A model generated the notes under the pieces. It was given only the letters and a program-made list of their open reading frames with translations, was not told the origin of the DNA and did not search any database. Source: Roseiarcus sp963805295 (GTDB taxonomy: Bacteria; Pseudomonadota; Alphaproteobacteria; Rhizobiales; Beijerinckiaceae). Taken from it: a stretch of DNA of 64,000 nt. The stretch's first letter is position 1; the number at the start of each line of letters is the position of its first letter. Below, one piece after another: positions 48,710 through 58,064 of the stretch. Made by a program: the position numbers and the translations under genes. The stretch spans positions 39,978 to 103,977 of the forward strand of contig CAWDTW010000112.1 in NCBI GenBank assembly GCA_963805295.1, in the 5' to 3' direction.

Positions 48710-48851
48710 GGCACTGTCAAGGCAAATAAGTATAGGCCATTTTCGGAGTCGAATCCGGCCGAGCGCGGCGGCAATTCGTGAGCAAAAACAGCGGAGCTCC
48801 AGCCCACCCTGGTGCGCGAGCAGGCAGTATAGAATTTAGTCTGACAATGCC
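48710..48851 (+). repeat. 142-bp MITE, copy B (uninterrupted)
   Basis: Starts GGCACTGTCAAGGCAAATAA and ends in GAATTTAGTCTGACAATGCC; the two ends form an imperfect inverted repeat (GGCAyTGTCA). It separates the STAND gene from a glycogen phosphorylase tail. It shows the intact target (AGAATTTAG) that in copy A is split by IS1595. Confidence 0.85.
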
Positions 48852-49171
48852 TTCGCGAGGATGAGAACCTGAGCCGGGTCATGCATCTGCTCGACAGCGC
48901 GCACTTCAATCAGTTTTCGCCCGGCTACTTCGACCCGATCCTCGGCAGCATCCGCAGCCCCAGCGACCCGTGGATGACGGTCGCCGACTTCGCCAGCTTC
49001 GTCGAAGCTCAGCGCCGGGCGGCCCACGCCTTTCGAGACCCCGAGCGCTGGACCCGAATGAGCATCATCAACGCGGCCCGCTGCGGCCGCTTCTCCAGCG
49101 ATCGCACCATCCGCGAATACAACGCGCAGATCTGGAAACTCGATCCGGTTGCCCCCTTGGCGACCCTGTAA
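48852..49171 (+). pseudogene. glgP: Glycogen phosphorylase C-terminal fragment
   Basis: DENLSRVMHLLDSAHFNQFS, FDPILGSIRSPSDPWMTVAD, FASFVEAQRRAAHAFRDPER and WTRMSIINAARCGRFSSDRT then IREYNAQIWKL are the canonical C-terminus of glycogen/starch phosphorylases. About 700 upstream residues, including the PLP lysine, are missing. It begins right at the MITE end, so the MITE marks the breakpoint. Confidence 0.8.
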
Positions 49172-49578
49172 TGTCCAAGAATAGCCCTGCGACATTCAAG
49201 CTGCTTCGCGATCGCAGTAGATTGGGGTTTCGGGTAGTAAGGCATCGTCAGAATATTACTTTTACAACTTGTGTCGAAGTTTGCGAGGCTGCTTTTTGAT
49301 TCAATTCGATCCGCTCGGAGCGAACACATAGTTCCAGTCGCCATGGAACTTGTCCGGAATCAAGTGCAATAAGGCCATCGTTGCGTCGTCTACTTTGGCT
49401 CCCGTCGGGTAGACGTCGGTGTCAAGCGCTGCACGCACACGAGTCACCCAGCTCCTTCATCCCCGCCGTCGTCGCGGCTTCCCGGTTCCCGTTCCCGCAG
49501 TCTCTACAGAAGTCCGGGAACTCCGATCGGGAAGTCCATCGATTATCTCGATTTCGCGACCATCAAACTGCCTGCTCC
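49172..49578. other. No recognisable gene
   Basis: AT-richer than its neighbours around 49180-49320. No frame resembles a known protein. It may be remnant DNA at the 5' break of the DUF499 gene. Confidence 0.35.
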
Positions 49579-50814
49579 TGCTTACACGCCGTCGATGAGG
49601 CCATCTCGCGGGTTCTGAACGATGACGCGAGAGCCAAAGGGGGCTTCGACAGGGTATTCGCAGCGCCCGACGACGTGACCCAAATCGACGAAGTGTCGGC
49701 TTTATCGGTAGTCGTGCTCGGCCCCTCGAGCCCGCACTCGGGCAGGGCGGCGATGCCGAGCGCGGCAACCGCAGCGGTTAGCGATGCCTTGACGCGATGC
49801 CGCGCCTCTCAGCGCCGCTGTCGCAACACGCTGATCTTCGTCGCGGCGGATGAAGGTTTGCTCGCGACGGCTCGGGAGGCGATGCGACGTGCGATGGCCT
49901 GGGCCGACATCGCAGGCGACGAGCGCCTCCAAAAGCAACTGACGCAGTCGCAGGCGGCCGCCGCAAAGGACAGCGCGAAGACGAGCAAGGAAGGCGCGGT
50001 GCGGGCGGTACGCAACGCCTGGAACCATATTCTGTTTCCGGTGAAGACCGACGCAACGGAAGCAGGCAAGGCGTTCGAGCTGGAACATCTGGCGCTAAGC
50101 GCGAAGGACAAGGGAGCGATACCCGCCGGCGTGTACGAGAAGGCGCGCGCCGACGGCGTCGTGCTGGAGAAGCTGGGGCCGGACACGCTCTGGCTGAAGC
50201 TGAGGCCCCTGTGGGCTGAAGACCGGCCTCACATCGCGATCGCCGAGATCGTCGACTGGTTCGCCTCGTACGTCTACCTGCCGAAAGTGCGTGACCGCGT
50301 GGTGCTGGAGACCTCGATCCGTGACGCCATCGGCAAGTTCGACGCTGCATTCGGTTACGCCGAGCGTTTCGATGCCGTGAAGGGCGTGTATGAGGGCCTG
50401 ATCTACGCTAAGACCGCGTCAGAATTTCTTTCGCCGCGCGGCATCCTCGTTCGCGCTGATGTGGCGCAGCAGCAGACGTCCATTGCGATTTCGACAACCC
50501 AGACTGGGGACACAGGCGGCGTCGGCCCCACGACCACGGCGACAAGCGTAACACCACCGCCGCGGGCCCCGACGAAGCCGCACCGGTTCTATGGGTCGGT
50601 TGAAATCGACATGAACCGCCCCGTCAAGGCGTTCGACACGATACTCAATTCGGTTGTGATGGAGTTGCAGCGCAGCCCCGGGGCGAAAGTCAAGCTGACG
50701 CTGGAGATCGACGCTGAGGCTCCTTCGGGGTTCAATGAAGCGGATGTCGGCGTGGTGCGCGACAACACGAAGCAGTTGAAGTTCACGCCGGGGTCGACAG
50801 GGTTTGCGGAATGA
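49579..50814 (+). pseudogene. C-terminal part of a DUF499 ATPase (defence-associated)
   Basis: HAVDEAISRVLNDDARAKGG, NTLIFVAADEGLLATAREAM, RRAMAWADIAGDERLQKQLT, TLWLKLRPLWAEDRPHIAIA, IVDWFASYVYLPKVRDRVVL and the end RFYGSVEIDMNRPVKAFDTI, KLTLEIDAEAPSGF match the C-terminal two-fifths of DUF499 AAA-type proteins. In defence islands these travel with DUF1156 methyltransferases, DUF3780 and helicases. The Walker motifs lie in the missing N-terminus, and none of the usual partners is nearby. Confidence 0.7.
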
Positions 50815-50925
50815 CACTCACCTTGCGACGATGGCTAGCCCTCTTCGAAAGTCCCGGGTCGACATATGAGCCAGTTCGTGGGCGGCACCCGTTGTCGCTC
50901 AGTCCGCTCGCTTGGAGCCTCTGCC

Positions 50926-51402
50926 ATGGACAGCAATCAACGACAGATCTTGGAAGAGCTTGCGGTCAGGCGACTAAAGGCATCGGCGCACAGTGACGAG
51001 CAGTGGTCCTTCCTGTTTCGAACCGAAGGAGCGATGGGTCTCGTGTATTGTCCGTGGTCCTGGATGGAGGATCAGGAATTCGACGGTGACGTCGACCGAC
51101 TGGATCTGCCCTGGACGTCCGCTCGAAAAGCCTTGCTGCGAGACGGCGACGCGGAGCCGACGCCACTTGAGCTTCAGCAGTGGCGCGAAGCTAACTGTCG
51201 TTGGGCAGCGCGCGGCTCGGACTGGTGCCGTCCCGCATGGGTTGTGCCGTTGGAATTGGGATCCAAGGTAGAAGGATACGCACTTTTCTTATGCCAAGAC
51301 GAGGACCCCGACGCCGAGCCGTGCCTCGCGGGCGTTTGCGATACTTTGGAAGAGGCTAAGGAAGCTCTCATGAAGATAGGCGCAGTTGATGGCCTATCTT
51401 GA
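50926..51402 (+). CDS. Hypothetical protein
   Basis: 158 residues from the ATG at 50926: MDSNQRQILEELAVRRLKAS, QWSFLFRTEGAMGLVYCPWS, RWAARGSDWCRPAWVVPLEL, EGYALFLCQDEDPDAEPCLA, GVCDTLEEAKEALMKIG. The last part has the strand-helix look of small regulatory or immunity-type proteins. No family recognised. An earlier in-frame ATG at 50866 is possible. Confidence 0.55.
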   Translation: MDSNQRQILEELAVRRLKASAHSDEQWSFLFRTEGAMGLVYCPWSWMEDQEFDGDVDRLDLPWTSARKALLRDGDAEPTPLELQQWREANCRWAARGSDWCRPAWVVPLELGSKVEGYALFLCQDEDPDAEPCLAGVCDTLEEAKEALMKIGAVDGLS

Positions 51403-51593
51403 TGGTACCAGTACCCGTGCAGGTTTTTGATTTGTTCGACGGCATCTAATAGCTGTCCGGATCGTTGGGCTGGAGCACCCGCAGCCGATTAGGCCCCCTC
51501 ACGCCTGCGGGGCAGTCTGCATGGCGAGGTCTGAGGGCGCGGGGCCCTGCTGAAGTCCTTGACACGAGCTCGCGTTTGCTGCCGCTTTACTCC

Positions 51594-52190
51594 ATGAGCC
51601 GAAAGTCCGCTCTCAGATCGTTTTCACCCGAGGCGTTGGACGCGTTAACCGAGGCCGTCATGCCCGACGTTGCCGCCCAGGCGATCGCGATGCTCAAGCG
51701 CGATGCCGAGGCGTCAGCGCCGCAGCCGCGCCCGCCGATCGTCGTCAAGATTACGGCCACCGAAGCCAAATCGGCCTGCGGCTCGGAGGATGTCGACTTC
51801 TGCCGGTCGATCGTGACCGACGCTGTGCTGGCGTATGACGCCGAGCTTGAGGAGAAGGCCAGGGCGGCCATCGCCGCTCTGAAGGACATCGCGCCGCGCA
51901 ACGCGCGCGAGGCCTTGACCGCCCGGCGCATGCTGGCGCTTGACGCCATGAGCATGGAAAGCCTTCAGCTGGCGCGCATGGCCAACGGCAATGCACTGTT
52001 GCGCAATATGTACGTAGCGCAGGCGGTCGCGCTCAGCCAAGCGGCGACGGCGTTAAACGAGGCGATCGAGCGCATGCGCGGCGGCGGCCAACAGCGCGTC
52101 GTCATCGAGCATGTGCACGTCTACAAGGGCGGCAAGGCGATCGTCGGCGTGGCAACGGGAGGAAGGGACATTCCCCCTTCGCACACGTGA
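51594..52190 (+). CDS. Conserved hypothetical (phage-like)
   Basis: About 198 residues from the ATG at 51594 (MSRKSALRSFSPEALDALTE). It has a long helical middle (ARRMLALDAMSMESLQLARM, YVAQAVALSQAATALNEAIE) and a C-terminal RVVIEHVHVYKGGKAIVGVA. I recognise this pair, with the next gene, as a recurring hypothetical duo in rhizobial prophage-like regions. GTGA overlap with the next gene indicates coupling. Function unknown. Confidence 0.65.
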   Translation: MSRKSALRSFSPEALDALTEAVMPDVAAQAIAMLKRDAEASAPQPRPPIVVKITATEAKSACGSEDVDFCRSIVTDAVLAYDAELEEKARAAIAALKDIAPRNAREALTARRMLALDAMSMESLQLARMANGNALLRNMYVAQAVALSQAATALNEAIERMRGGGQQRVVIEHVHVYKGGKAIVGVATGGRDIPPSHT

Positions 52191-52534
52191 CGAACAAACG
52201 CCCTCATCGGAGGACAGGGCGGCGCAAAGGCGCGCCAGTTGGGAACACTCATGCCCTCCGACATGGCTGCAGATCGAAGGCCGCCGTCGAGCGCCGCAAG
52301 GCTGTTGCGGGCCTCATCCGCGACTACCGCAGGATCCTGCGCGAGATCGGACGCATGACGCCGCCCAGCCGCTACAGCGTTGTCGACGTCACGCCGAGGC
52401 TCGCGTTGCCGCTCGGCGAATTCGTACAGAGGTGGCATCGGCGGAACGCGGCCCTGGCCACCGTCGTCGACCGCCGCCTGATTGCCATGCTCTTCGGATG
52501 TAGGAGCATGGTCAGGCCCTCCGCATCGGCATGA
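52187..52534 (+). CDS. Conserved hypothetical (phage-like, basic)
   Basis: 115 residues from a GTG that overlaps the previous stop. It starts MTNKRPHRRTGRRKGAPVGN with the THALRHGCRSKAAVERRKAV motif typical of small basic phage-associated proteins (GGAPxGNxNALKHGxYT). Some relatives are annotated near terminase genes. The C-terminal third looks less conserved and may have drifted. Confidence 0.6.
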   Translation: MTNKRPHRRTGRRKGAPVGNTHALRHGCRSKAAVERRKAVAGLIRDYRRILREIGRMTPPSRYSVVDVTPRLALPLGEFVQRWHRRNAALATVVDRRLIAMLFGCRSMVRPSASA

Positions 52535-52784
52535 TAGGCCCGCCGCATGCGCTGCTGCGTGTCCGGGAGACACGGGCGGCGCGGGGAACGCGGGCAGACA
52601 CGGACGGAACAGGACGGGAGCCGCTGTCGCGTGAGCCTTCGGCGCGGGGTAGTGGGCCAGTTTGAATGTGGCATGCTAACTCGGAATCCCTGCCCGTCGC
52701 TTTGAGCCCTACCTCAGGGTTTAAATCCCCCTTAACCATGAACCATTCAGATTGACGAATCACTGTATGTGGGGAGCGGCGCAT

Positions 52785-52970
52785 ATGATGAAGTATCAGT
52801 CTTATGCGGTGACCGCTCAGCGCATTGAGCCTCAAGACAGTCGGGACGATTTTCCTACTCCTCCTTGGGCCACCCGGGCCCTCATCGAGCATATCATCGG
52901 CAAGCCCGGGCTCGGCTCAATGAGTTGTCTAGAGCCGGCATGCGGGGCCGGACATCCTACCTTCGCGTGA
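52785..52970 (+). pseudogene. N-terminal fragment of a phage-type DNA methyltransferase
   Basis: MMKYQSYAVTAQRIEPQDSR then DDFPTPPWATRALIEHIIGK and MSCLEPACGAGHPTFA. It carries the FPTPPWATRAL leader and SAM-binding motif I (LEPACGAGH) of phage/prophage SAM-dependent DNA methyltransferases. It is truncated straight after motif I. Confidence 0.6.
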
Positions 52971-52997
52971 GAGCAGCAACGCGAAGGAGCGAACCCA

Positions 52998-53317
52998 ATG
53001 CCTGCGACGCTAACCCCAGAGATGGCCGCTGCGTTGGCGCTGGGCGAGGCCACTCTCGAACATGGGCCCGACAACGCCGGCGCGCCGCTCAGCAAGCTCG
53101 TCCGGTCGGTGGCCGTCGACACGATCCGCTGGCTCACCACCGTGCCTCCCGATCGGTCGCGCAAGCAAGCGCAATGGGACGCCAACGTCGGTCCAACCAA
53201 GGAATTGGAGCTTGAAGCTATCGGCGTGTTCGAGGCTTACGCCGACGGCACGCGGATTCGGGTTTCGTCGCGGTCGATTGCCCGAAGGCGCCTTAGAGGG
53301 GTTCCTTTGGCCGCTAA
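52998..53317 (+). pseudogene. Small hypothetical, 3' end removed by ISAzo13
   Basis: Starts MPATLTPEMAAALALGEATL and continues LSKLVRSVAVDTIRWLTTVP, ELEAIGVFEAYADGTRIRVS. GAAGGAG lies upstream of the ATG. About 106 residues precede the ISAzo13 insertion at 53318, after which the frame ends within the element. Family unknown. Confidence 0.5.
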
Positions 53318-54644
53318 GGCGATGGCCAGAAACAGGTGAATCGGGTTTGGGATTTTACCAGCATTGGCTGTTTGGGGGATTCCTGTCTTCGAGACCAGCG
53401 TCTATATCGTGGTAATGATAGATAAATCGCCGCTCCGTATCCGATTTGAAGCGCTTCGTTCCTCGCTTGACGAGCGAGGCCGACGGTTGAGTGCCGCCGC
53501 CGAGGCGAAGGCGGCCGGCTACGGCGGGATCGCGGCCGCCGCGCGTGCGACGAAGGTCGCCCGAAGCACGATTGGACGCGGTCTGAAGGACCTGCGGGAC
53601 CCCGGCTCTCTGACCGGGAAGGTGCGTCGCAAGGGCGGGGGGAGCCCTCGGTTGACGACGCGGGACCCGACGCTTCTGGAGGACTTGCAACGATTGCTCG
53701 AGCCCGCGACGATGGGCGATCCGATGCGGCCGTTGCGATGGGTCTCCAAGAGCCACGACAAGCTGGCGAGGGCGCTTCGGGCGATGGGTCACAAGGTGAG
53801 CTCCTCGACCATTCCCAAACTGTTGGAGGAACTGAAATATTGCCGCCATTTCAACCGCAAGACCAAGGAAGGCGGCAAACATCCCGATCGCGACGCTCAG
53901 TTCGAATATATCAACGCCAAGGCCGAGGCGTTTCAGGCGGCCGATCAGCCGGTGATATCGATCAATTCGAAGAAGAAGGAATTGCTCGGCGAATTCAAGA
54001 ACGGCGGCAGCGACTATGGGCCGCAAGGCCAGCCGATCGAAGTCAACACCCACGATTTCGAGGACAAGGAACTGGGCAAGTTCGTCCCCTACGGCATCTA
54101 CGACACCGGTGCCAATCTCGGCTATGTCAGCCTCGGAATCGACCATGATACCGGGCAATTCGCCGTAAATGGCGTTCGCCTCTGGCTCGATCGGATGGGC
54201 CGGCAGCGTTATCCCTCGATGAGGCGTCTCATGATCACCGCCGATGGCGGAGGCTCCAACGGCTCACGCCTACGGCTATGGAAGGTGGCGCTGCAACAAC
54301 TCGCCGACGAGACCGGCCTGATCATCCAGGTCTGCCATTATCCGCCGGGGACCTCGAAGTGGAACAAGATCGAGCACCGCATGTTCTGCCACATTACCCA
54401 GAACTGGCGCGCCATGCCTCTCGTCAGCCTCCTCGTGGCCATCGAACTGATCGCAAACACCACGACGAAAACCGGTCTCAAAATCCGCTGCGAACTCGAT
54501 CCCAACCTCTATCCCAAGGGCATCAAGATCTCCGACGAGCAAATGGCGACACTCAACATAAAGCGGGATTCCTTCCATCCAGAATGGAACTACAGCATCT
54601 CGCCCAGACGTTCGAACGTGGAGCAATAATTCTTGGGCAACGCC
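53318..54644 (+). mobile_element. ISAzo13-family element, copy 3
   Basis: 1327 bp with divergent ends (GGCGATGGCCAGAAAC at the left; GGCGTTGCCCAAGAA reversed at the right) and TAA on both sides. It differs from copies 1 and 2 throughout, so it is an older or separate relative rather than a recent copy. Confidence 0.88.
53415..54629 (+). CDS. ISAzo13-family transposase, copy 3
   Basis: 404 residues from the ATG at 53415: MIDKSPLRIRFEALRSSLDE, ARATKVARSTIGRGLKDLRD, ISINSKKKELLGEFKNGG, ITADGGGSNGSRLRLWKVAL, GTSKWNKIEHRMFCHITQNW. In the first catalytic block copies 1 and 2 have SIDAKKK but this copy has SINSKKK, so the first D of the DDE triad appears replaced by N. If so, the enzyme is catalytically dead even though the frame is open. 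Confidence 0.88.
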   Translation: MIDKSPLRIRFEALRSSLDERGRRLSAAAEAKAAGYGGIAAAARATKVARSTIGRGLKDLRDPGSLTGKVRRKGGGSPRLTTRDPTLLEDLQRLLEPATMGDPMRPLRWVSKSHDKLARALRAMGHKVSSSTIPKLLEELKYCRHFNRKTKEGGKHPDRDAQFEYINAKAEAFQAADQPVISINSKKKELLGEFKNGGSDYGPQGQPIEVNTHDFEDKELGKFVPYGIYDTGANLGYVSLGIDHDTGQFAVNGVRLWLDRMGRQRYPSMRRLMITADGGGSNGSRLRLWKVALQQLADETGLIIQVCHYPPGTSKWNKIEHRMFCHITQNWRAMPLVSLLVAIELIANTTTKTGLKIRCELDPNLYPKGIKISDEQMATLNIKRDSFHPEWNYSISPRRSNVEQ

Positions 54645-54787
54645 TAAGAGGGGCAAAACCCCGGGCAGGACAGCGGGAACAGAAGCTTCGGAAGGCCGGC
54701 GCTCCCGCAAGGCCTTGATACAACTCAATCTCGCAGTTGCAGCATTATGTGTTGTGCAGTTGCGTGCCCGGGGTTTTGCCCCTCTTA
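54645..54787. repeat. 143-bp MITE-like element with perfect 23-bp inverted ends
   Basis: Arms 54645-54667 and 54765-54787 are perfect reverse complements (start TAAGAGGGGCAAAACCCC). The inner 97 bp have no coding capacity. The left arm begins with the TAA that flanks ISAzo13 copy 3, so the two elements abut exactly. It lies about 100 bp upstream of ligA. Confidence 0.85.
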
Positions 54788-54893
54788 CCGATTTTGGCGC
54801 CTAAGCCTCTGAAATCGCCCGCGCGCAGACGTTCTGCGCGGCCACCGCCCGGCCGCCTTCCGTCCGCCCCCGCCCTGCGCTAGCTTTGCGCCC

Positions 54894-56996
54894 ATGACGA
54901 AAACACCTCGGCCCGGCCAGACCCTCGCCATGGCGCGCGCCGAACATGCCCGGCTCGGCGCCGAGATCGCCGAGCACGATCGCCGCTATCACGGCGAGGA
55001 CGCGCCGACGATTTCGGACGCCGAATATGACGAGTTGCGCCGCCGCTACGCCGCGCTGGAAGACGCCTTTCCCGAACTCGCCGGCGCGGATTTGGCCAAC
55101 CGCAGGGTCGGCGCGCCGCCCTCGGAGAAATTCGCAAAGGTCCGGCACGCCGTGCCGATGCTCTCACTCGGCAACATCTTCGCCGACGATGAGGTCGAGG
55201 AATTCTGCGCCCGGGTGCGCCGCTTTCTGGGCATGGCGGAGAGCGCCCCGCTCGCCGCGACGGCTGAGCCGAAGATCGACGGGCTCTCGTGCAGTCTGCG
55301 CTATGAGAACGGCGAGTTCGTCCAGGCGGCGACGCGCGGCGACGGTTTCGAGGGCGAGGACGTCACCGCCAACGTGCGCACCATCGAGGCGATCCCGAAC
55401 CGGCTCGAGGGCGCGCCGCGCATTTTCGAAGCGCGCGGCGAAGTCTATATGCGCCACGCCGATTTCGACGCGCTCAACGCCCGCCAGGCCGAGGCCGGCA
55501 AGCCGGTCTTCGCCAATCCGCGCAACGCCGCCGCCGGCTCGCTCCGCCAGCTCGATCCGCGCGTCACCGCCGGGCGGCCGCTCGCCTTCTTCGCTTACGC
55601 CTGGGGTGAGATCAGCGAGCCCTTCGCCGAGACCCAGCTCGGCGCCATCCAAGCGATGGGCCAATTCGGCCTGCCCACCAACCCGCTGACCCGCCTCTGC
55701 CATTCGGCCGAAGAGATGCTCGCCCATTACCGCGCCATCGAGGCGCAGCGGGCGAGCCTCGGCTACGACATCGACGGCGTGGTCTACAAGATCGACGACC
55801 TCGCGCTCCAGCGGCGCCTGGGATTCGTCTCGCGCAGCCCCCGCTGGGCGGCGGCGCACAAGTTCCCCGCCGAACGGGCGACGACGGTGCTGGAGGCGAT
55901 CGAGATCAACGTCGGCCGCACCGGGGCGCTGACGCCGATTGCCAGGCTCAAGCCGGTGACCGTCGGCGGGGTCGTCGTCTCCAACGCCACGCTGCACAAC
56001 GAGGACGAGATCGCCCGCAAGGACGCGCGCGTCGGCGACACGGTGGTGGTGCAGCGGGCGGGCGACGTCATCCCACAAATTCTCGAAGTCGTGCTCGACA
56101 AGCGGCCGCCAGGCGCAAAGCCTTACGTCTTCCCCCAGGACGAGAAGGGAAACTTCATCTGCCCGGTCTGCGGCTCCGCGGCGCTGCGCGAGATCGACGA
56201 GAAGACGGGCGAAGCCGACGTCGTCCGCCGCTGCACCGGCAATCTCGTCTGCCCGGCGCAGGCGATCGAGGGTCTGAAGCACTTCGCATCGCGCAACGCC
56301 TTCGACATCGAGGGGCTCGGCGACAAGCAGATCGAGCTCTTCTTCCGGGAGGGCCTCATCCGCACGCCGGCCGACATCTTCACCCTTCGCGCGCGCGAAG
56401 GGCAGGAACGCCCGCCTCTGCGCGACTGGGAGGGTTTCGGCGAGACCTCGGCGCGCAATCTGTTCGACGCGATCGACGCGCGGCGCTCGATTGCGCTGAA
56501 TCGTTTCCTGTTCGCCCTCGGCATCCGCCATGTCGGCGAGACCAACGCGCGGCGTCTCGCGCGCCACTTTGGCGAATGGGCGCATTTTCGCGCGGCCGCC
56601 CGCTCGCCGAACGCAGCCGAGGAATTGGCGGGCGTCGAAGGGATCGGGCCGCTGGTCGCGGAGGCGATCGCCGACTTCTTCGCCGAGGAGCGCAACGAGG
56701 CCGCGCTCGACGCGCTCCTGAAGGAGGTGACGGTCGAGCCGATGGAGGCGATCGCGGCGGGCCATCCGCTCGCCGGCCAGATCATCGTCTTCACCGGATC
56801 GCTCGAGCGGATGACCCGCGACGAGGCGAAGGCCATGGCCGAACGGCTCGGGGCCAAGGTCTCGGGCTCGATCTCGGCCAAGACCAACCTCGTCGTCGCC
56901 GGCCCCGGCGCCGGCTCCAAACTGGCCAAGGCGCGCGAACTCGGCGTCGAGACGATCGACGAGGAGGAATGGATCCGACGGTCAGGCGGAGGCTGA
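54894..56996 (+). CDS. ligA: NAD-dependent DNA ligase LigA
   Basis: An intact 700-residue ligase. Domain Ia is YHGEDAPTISDAEYDELRRR. The adenylation domain carries the catalytic Lys127 in AEPKIDGLSCSLRY and later GYDIDGVVYKIDDL and WAAAHKFPAE. The OB fold includes RVGDTVVVQRAGDVIPQI. The four-Cys zinc finger is CPVCGSAALREIDEK...RRCTGNLVCP. Helix-hairpin-helix repeats (ALGIRHVGETNARRLARHFG, GVEGIGPLVAEAIADFF) and a BRCT domain (IIVFTGSLERMTRDEAKAMA) follow. It seals nicks in replication and repair and is the first core gene after the mobile region. Confidence 0.96.
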   Translation: MTKTPRPGQTLAMARAEHARLGAEIAEHDRRYHGEDAPTISDAEYDELRRRYAALEDAFPELAGADLANRRVGAPPSEKFAKVRHAVPMLSLGNIFADDEVEEFCARVRRFLGMAESAPLAATAEPKIDGLSCSLRYENGEFVQAATRGDGFEGEDVTANVRTIEAIPNRLEGAPRIFEARGEVYMRHADFDALNARQAEAGKPVFANPRNAAAGSLRQLDPRVTAGRPLAFFAYAWGEISEPFAETQLGAIQAMGQFGLPTNPLTRLCHSAEEMLAHYRAIEAQRASLGYDIDGVVYKIDDLALQRRLGFVSRSPRWAAAHKFPAERATTVLEAIEINVGRTGALTPIARLKPVTVGGVVVSNATLHNEDEIARKDARVGDTVVVQRAGDVIPQILEVVLDKRPPGAKPYVFPQDEKGNFICPVCGSAALREIDEKTGEADVVRRCTGNLVCPAQAIEGLKHFASRNAFDIEGLGDKQIELFFREGLIRTPADIFTLRAREGQERPPLRDWEGFGETSARNLFDAIDARRSIALNRFLFALGIRHVGETNARRLARHFGEWAHFRAAARSPNAAEELAGVEGIGPLVAEAIADFFAEERNEAALDALLKEVTVEPMEAIAAGHPLAGQIIVFTGSLERMTRDEAKAMAERLGAKVSGSISAKTNLVVAGPGAGSKLAKARELGVETIDEEEWIRRSGGG

Positions 56997-57160
56997 CCCG
57001 GCGGCGCGTCCGGACGCGTCTCCATGGGCCGCGCGATAATTGACACCTCATCGGGCGTCGCCGACAGTAGACCCTCGACCGTCACGGTTTTCCTCCCGGC
57101 GCCGGCATGGGCCGCGGGAAGGAAACGTTCGAAAACACCGCGAGACAGGGAGATGGACAT

Positions 57161-58018
57161 ATGACGCGGTTCGACACAGTCTCCGTCACACGCCGCCAGG
57201 CGCTGAAGGCCGGAATGGCCGCCGCGGCGGCGTCAGGCGGCCTTCTCGGCGCGACGCGCTTCGCCATCGCCGACGACACGCTCGCCGAGATCAAGAAGCG
57301 CGGCGAGCTCGTTACGGCGACGGAGATGCAGTTCCCGCCGTTCGATATTTCCGACAACGGCGTCTACAAGGGCGTCGACCGCGACCTCGTCGACGCCGTC
57401 GCCAAGGAGATGGGCGTCAAGGTCTCCTATATCGACCTGCCCTGGACCAGCGTGCTGCCCGGACTCGACGCCAAGAAATTCGATCTCTGCATCGCGCCGG
57501 TGACGATCACCAAGGAGCGGATGAAGCGCTACGCCTTTTCGGTGCCGATCGCCGACGCGACCGCGGCATTGATGAAGCGCGCCAACGATGCGAGCATCAT
57601 GAAGCCCGAGGACATCGCCGGGAAGACCGTCGGCGGGCAGAAGGGCACCTCGCAGGTCGAGCAGCTCAAGGCCTTCGCCGCCAAGCTGCCGAAGCCGGTC
57701 GAGATCAAGGAATACGTCGACAACAACCAGTCCTACGCCGATCTCGCGGCGGGGCGCATCGACGCGTCGGTGAACTCGCTGCCGAACCTCGCCTACGCGG
57801 CGGCGCAACGCTCCGACACGTTCGCGGTGGTGCTGCCCCCGTTCGGGCAGCCGACCTATTTCTCCTGGGTGGCGCGGCTCGACGACAAGTCGCTGATCGA
57901 CGCCGTCAACGCGGCGATCCTCGAGGTCGAGGCCGACGGGACGATGGCCAAGATCCAGAAGCAATGGTTCGGCCAGACCATGGCTCTGCCGAAGACCGTG
58001 CCCGAGCCGACGATCTGA
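57161..58018 (+). CDS. Polar amino-acid ABC transporter, substrate-binding protein (Tat signal)
   Basis: 285 residues from the ATG at 57161 (AGGGAG upstream). The N-terminus VTRRQALKAGMAAAAASGGL is a twin-arginine signal. The family-3 solute-binding core follows: LVTATEMQFPPFDISDNGVY, GVDRDLVDAVAKEMGVKVSY, FDLCIAPVTITKERMKRYAF and VDNNQSYADLAAGRIDASVN. It heads an operon with two permeases and an ATPase; the ligand is probably a polar amino acid or opine-like compound, but specificity cannot be told. Confidence 0.9.
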   Translation: MTRFDTVSVTRRQALKAGMAAAAASGGLLGATRFAIADDTLAEIKKRGELVTATEMQFPPFDISDNGVYKGVDRDLVDAVAKEMGVKVSYIDLPWTSVLPGLDAKKFDLCIAPVTITKERMKRYAFSVPIADATAALMKRANDASIMKPEDIAGKTVGGQKGTSQVEQLKAFAAKLPKPVEIKEYVDNNQSYADLAAGRIDASVNSLPNLAYAAAQRSDTFAVVLPPFGQPTYFSWVARLDDKSLIDAVNAAILEVEADGTMAKIQKQWFGQTMALPKTVPEPTI

Positions 58019-58064
58019 CGAACGCCGATGAAGGAGGGGCGGCGCGCCGTCCCTCCCGCGCCCG

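Noticed and set aside
55164..56765. 533-codon minus-strand frame in ligA
   Set aside because: Antisense to an intact, well-conserved ligase gene.
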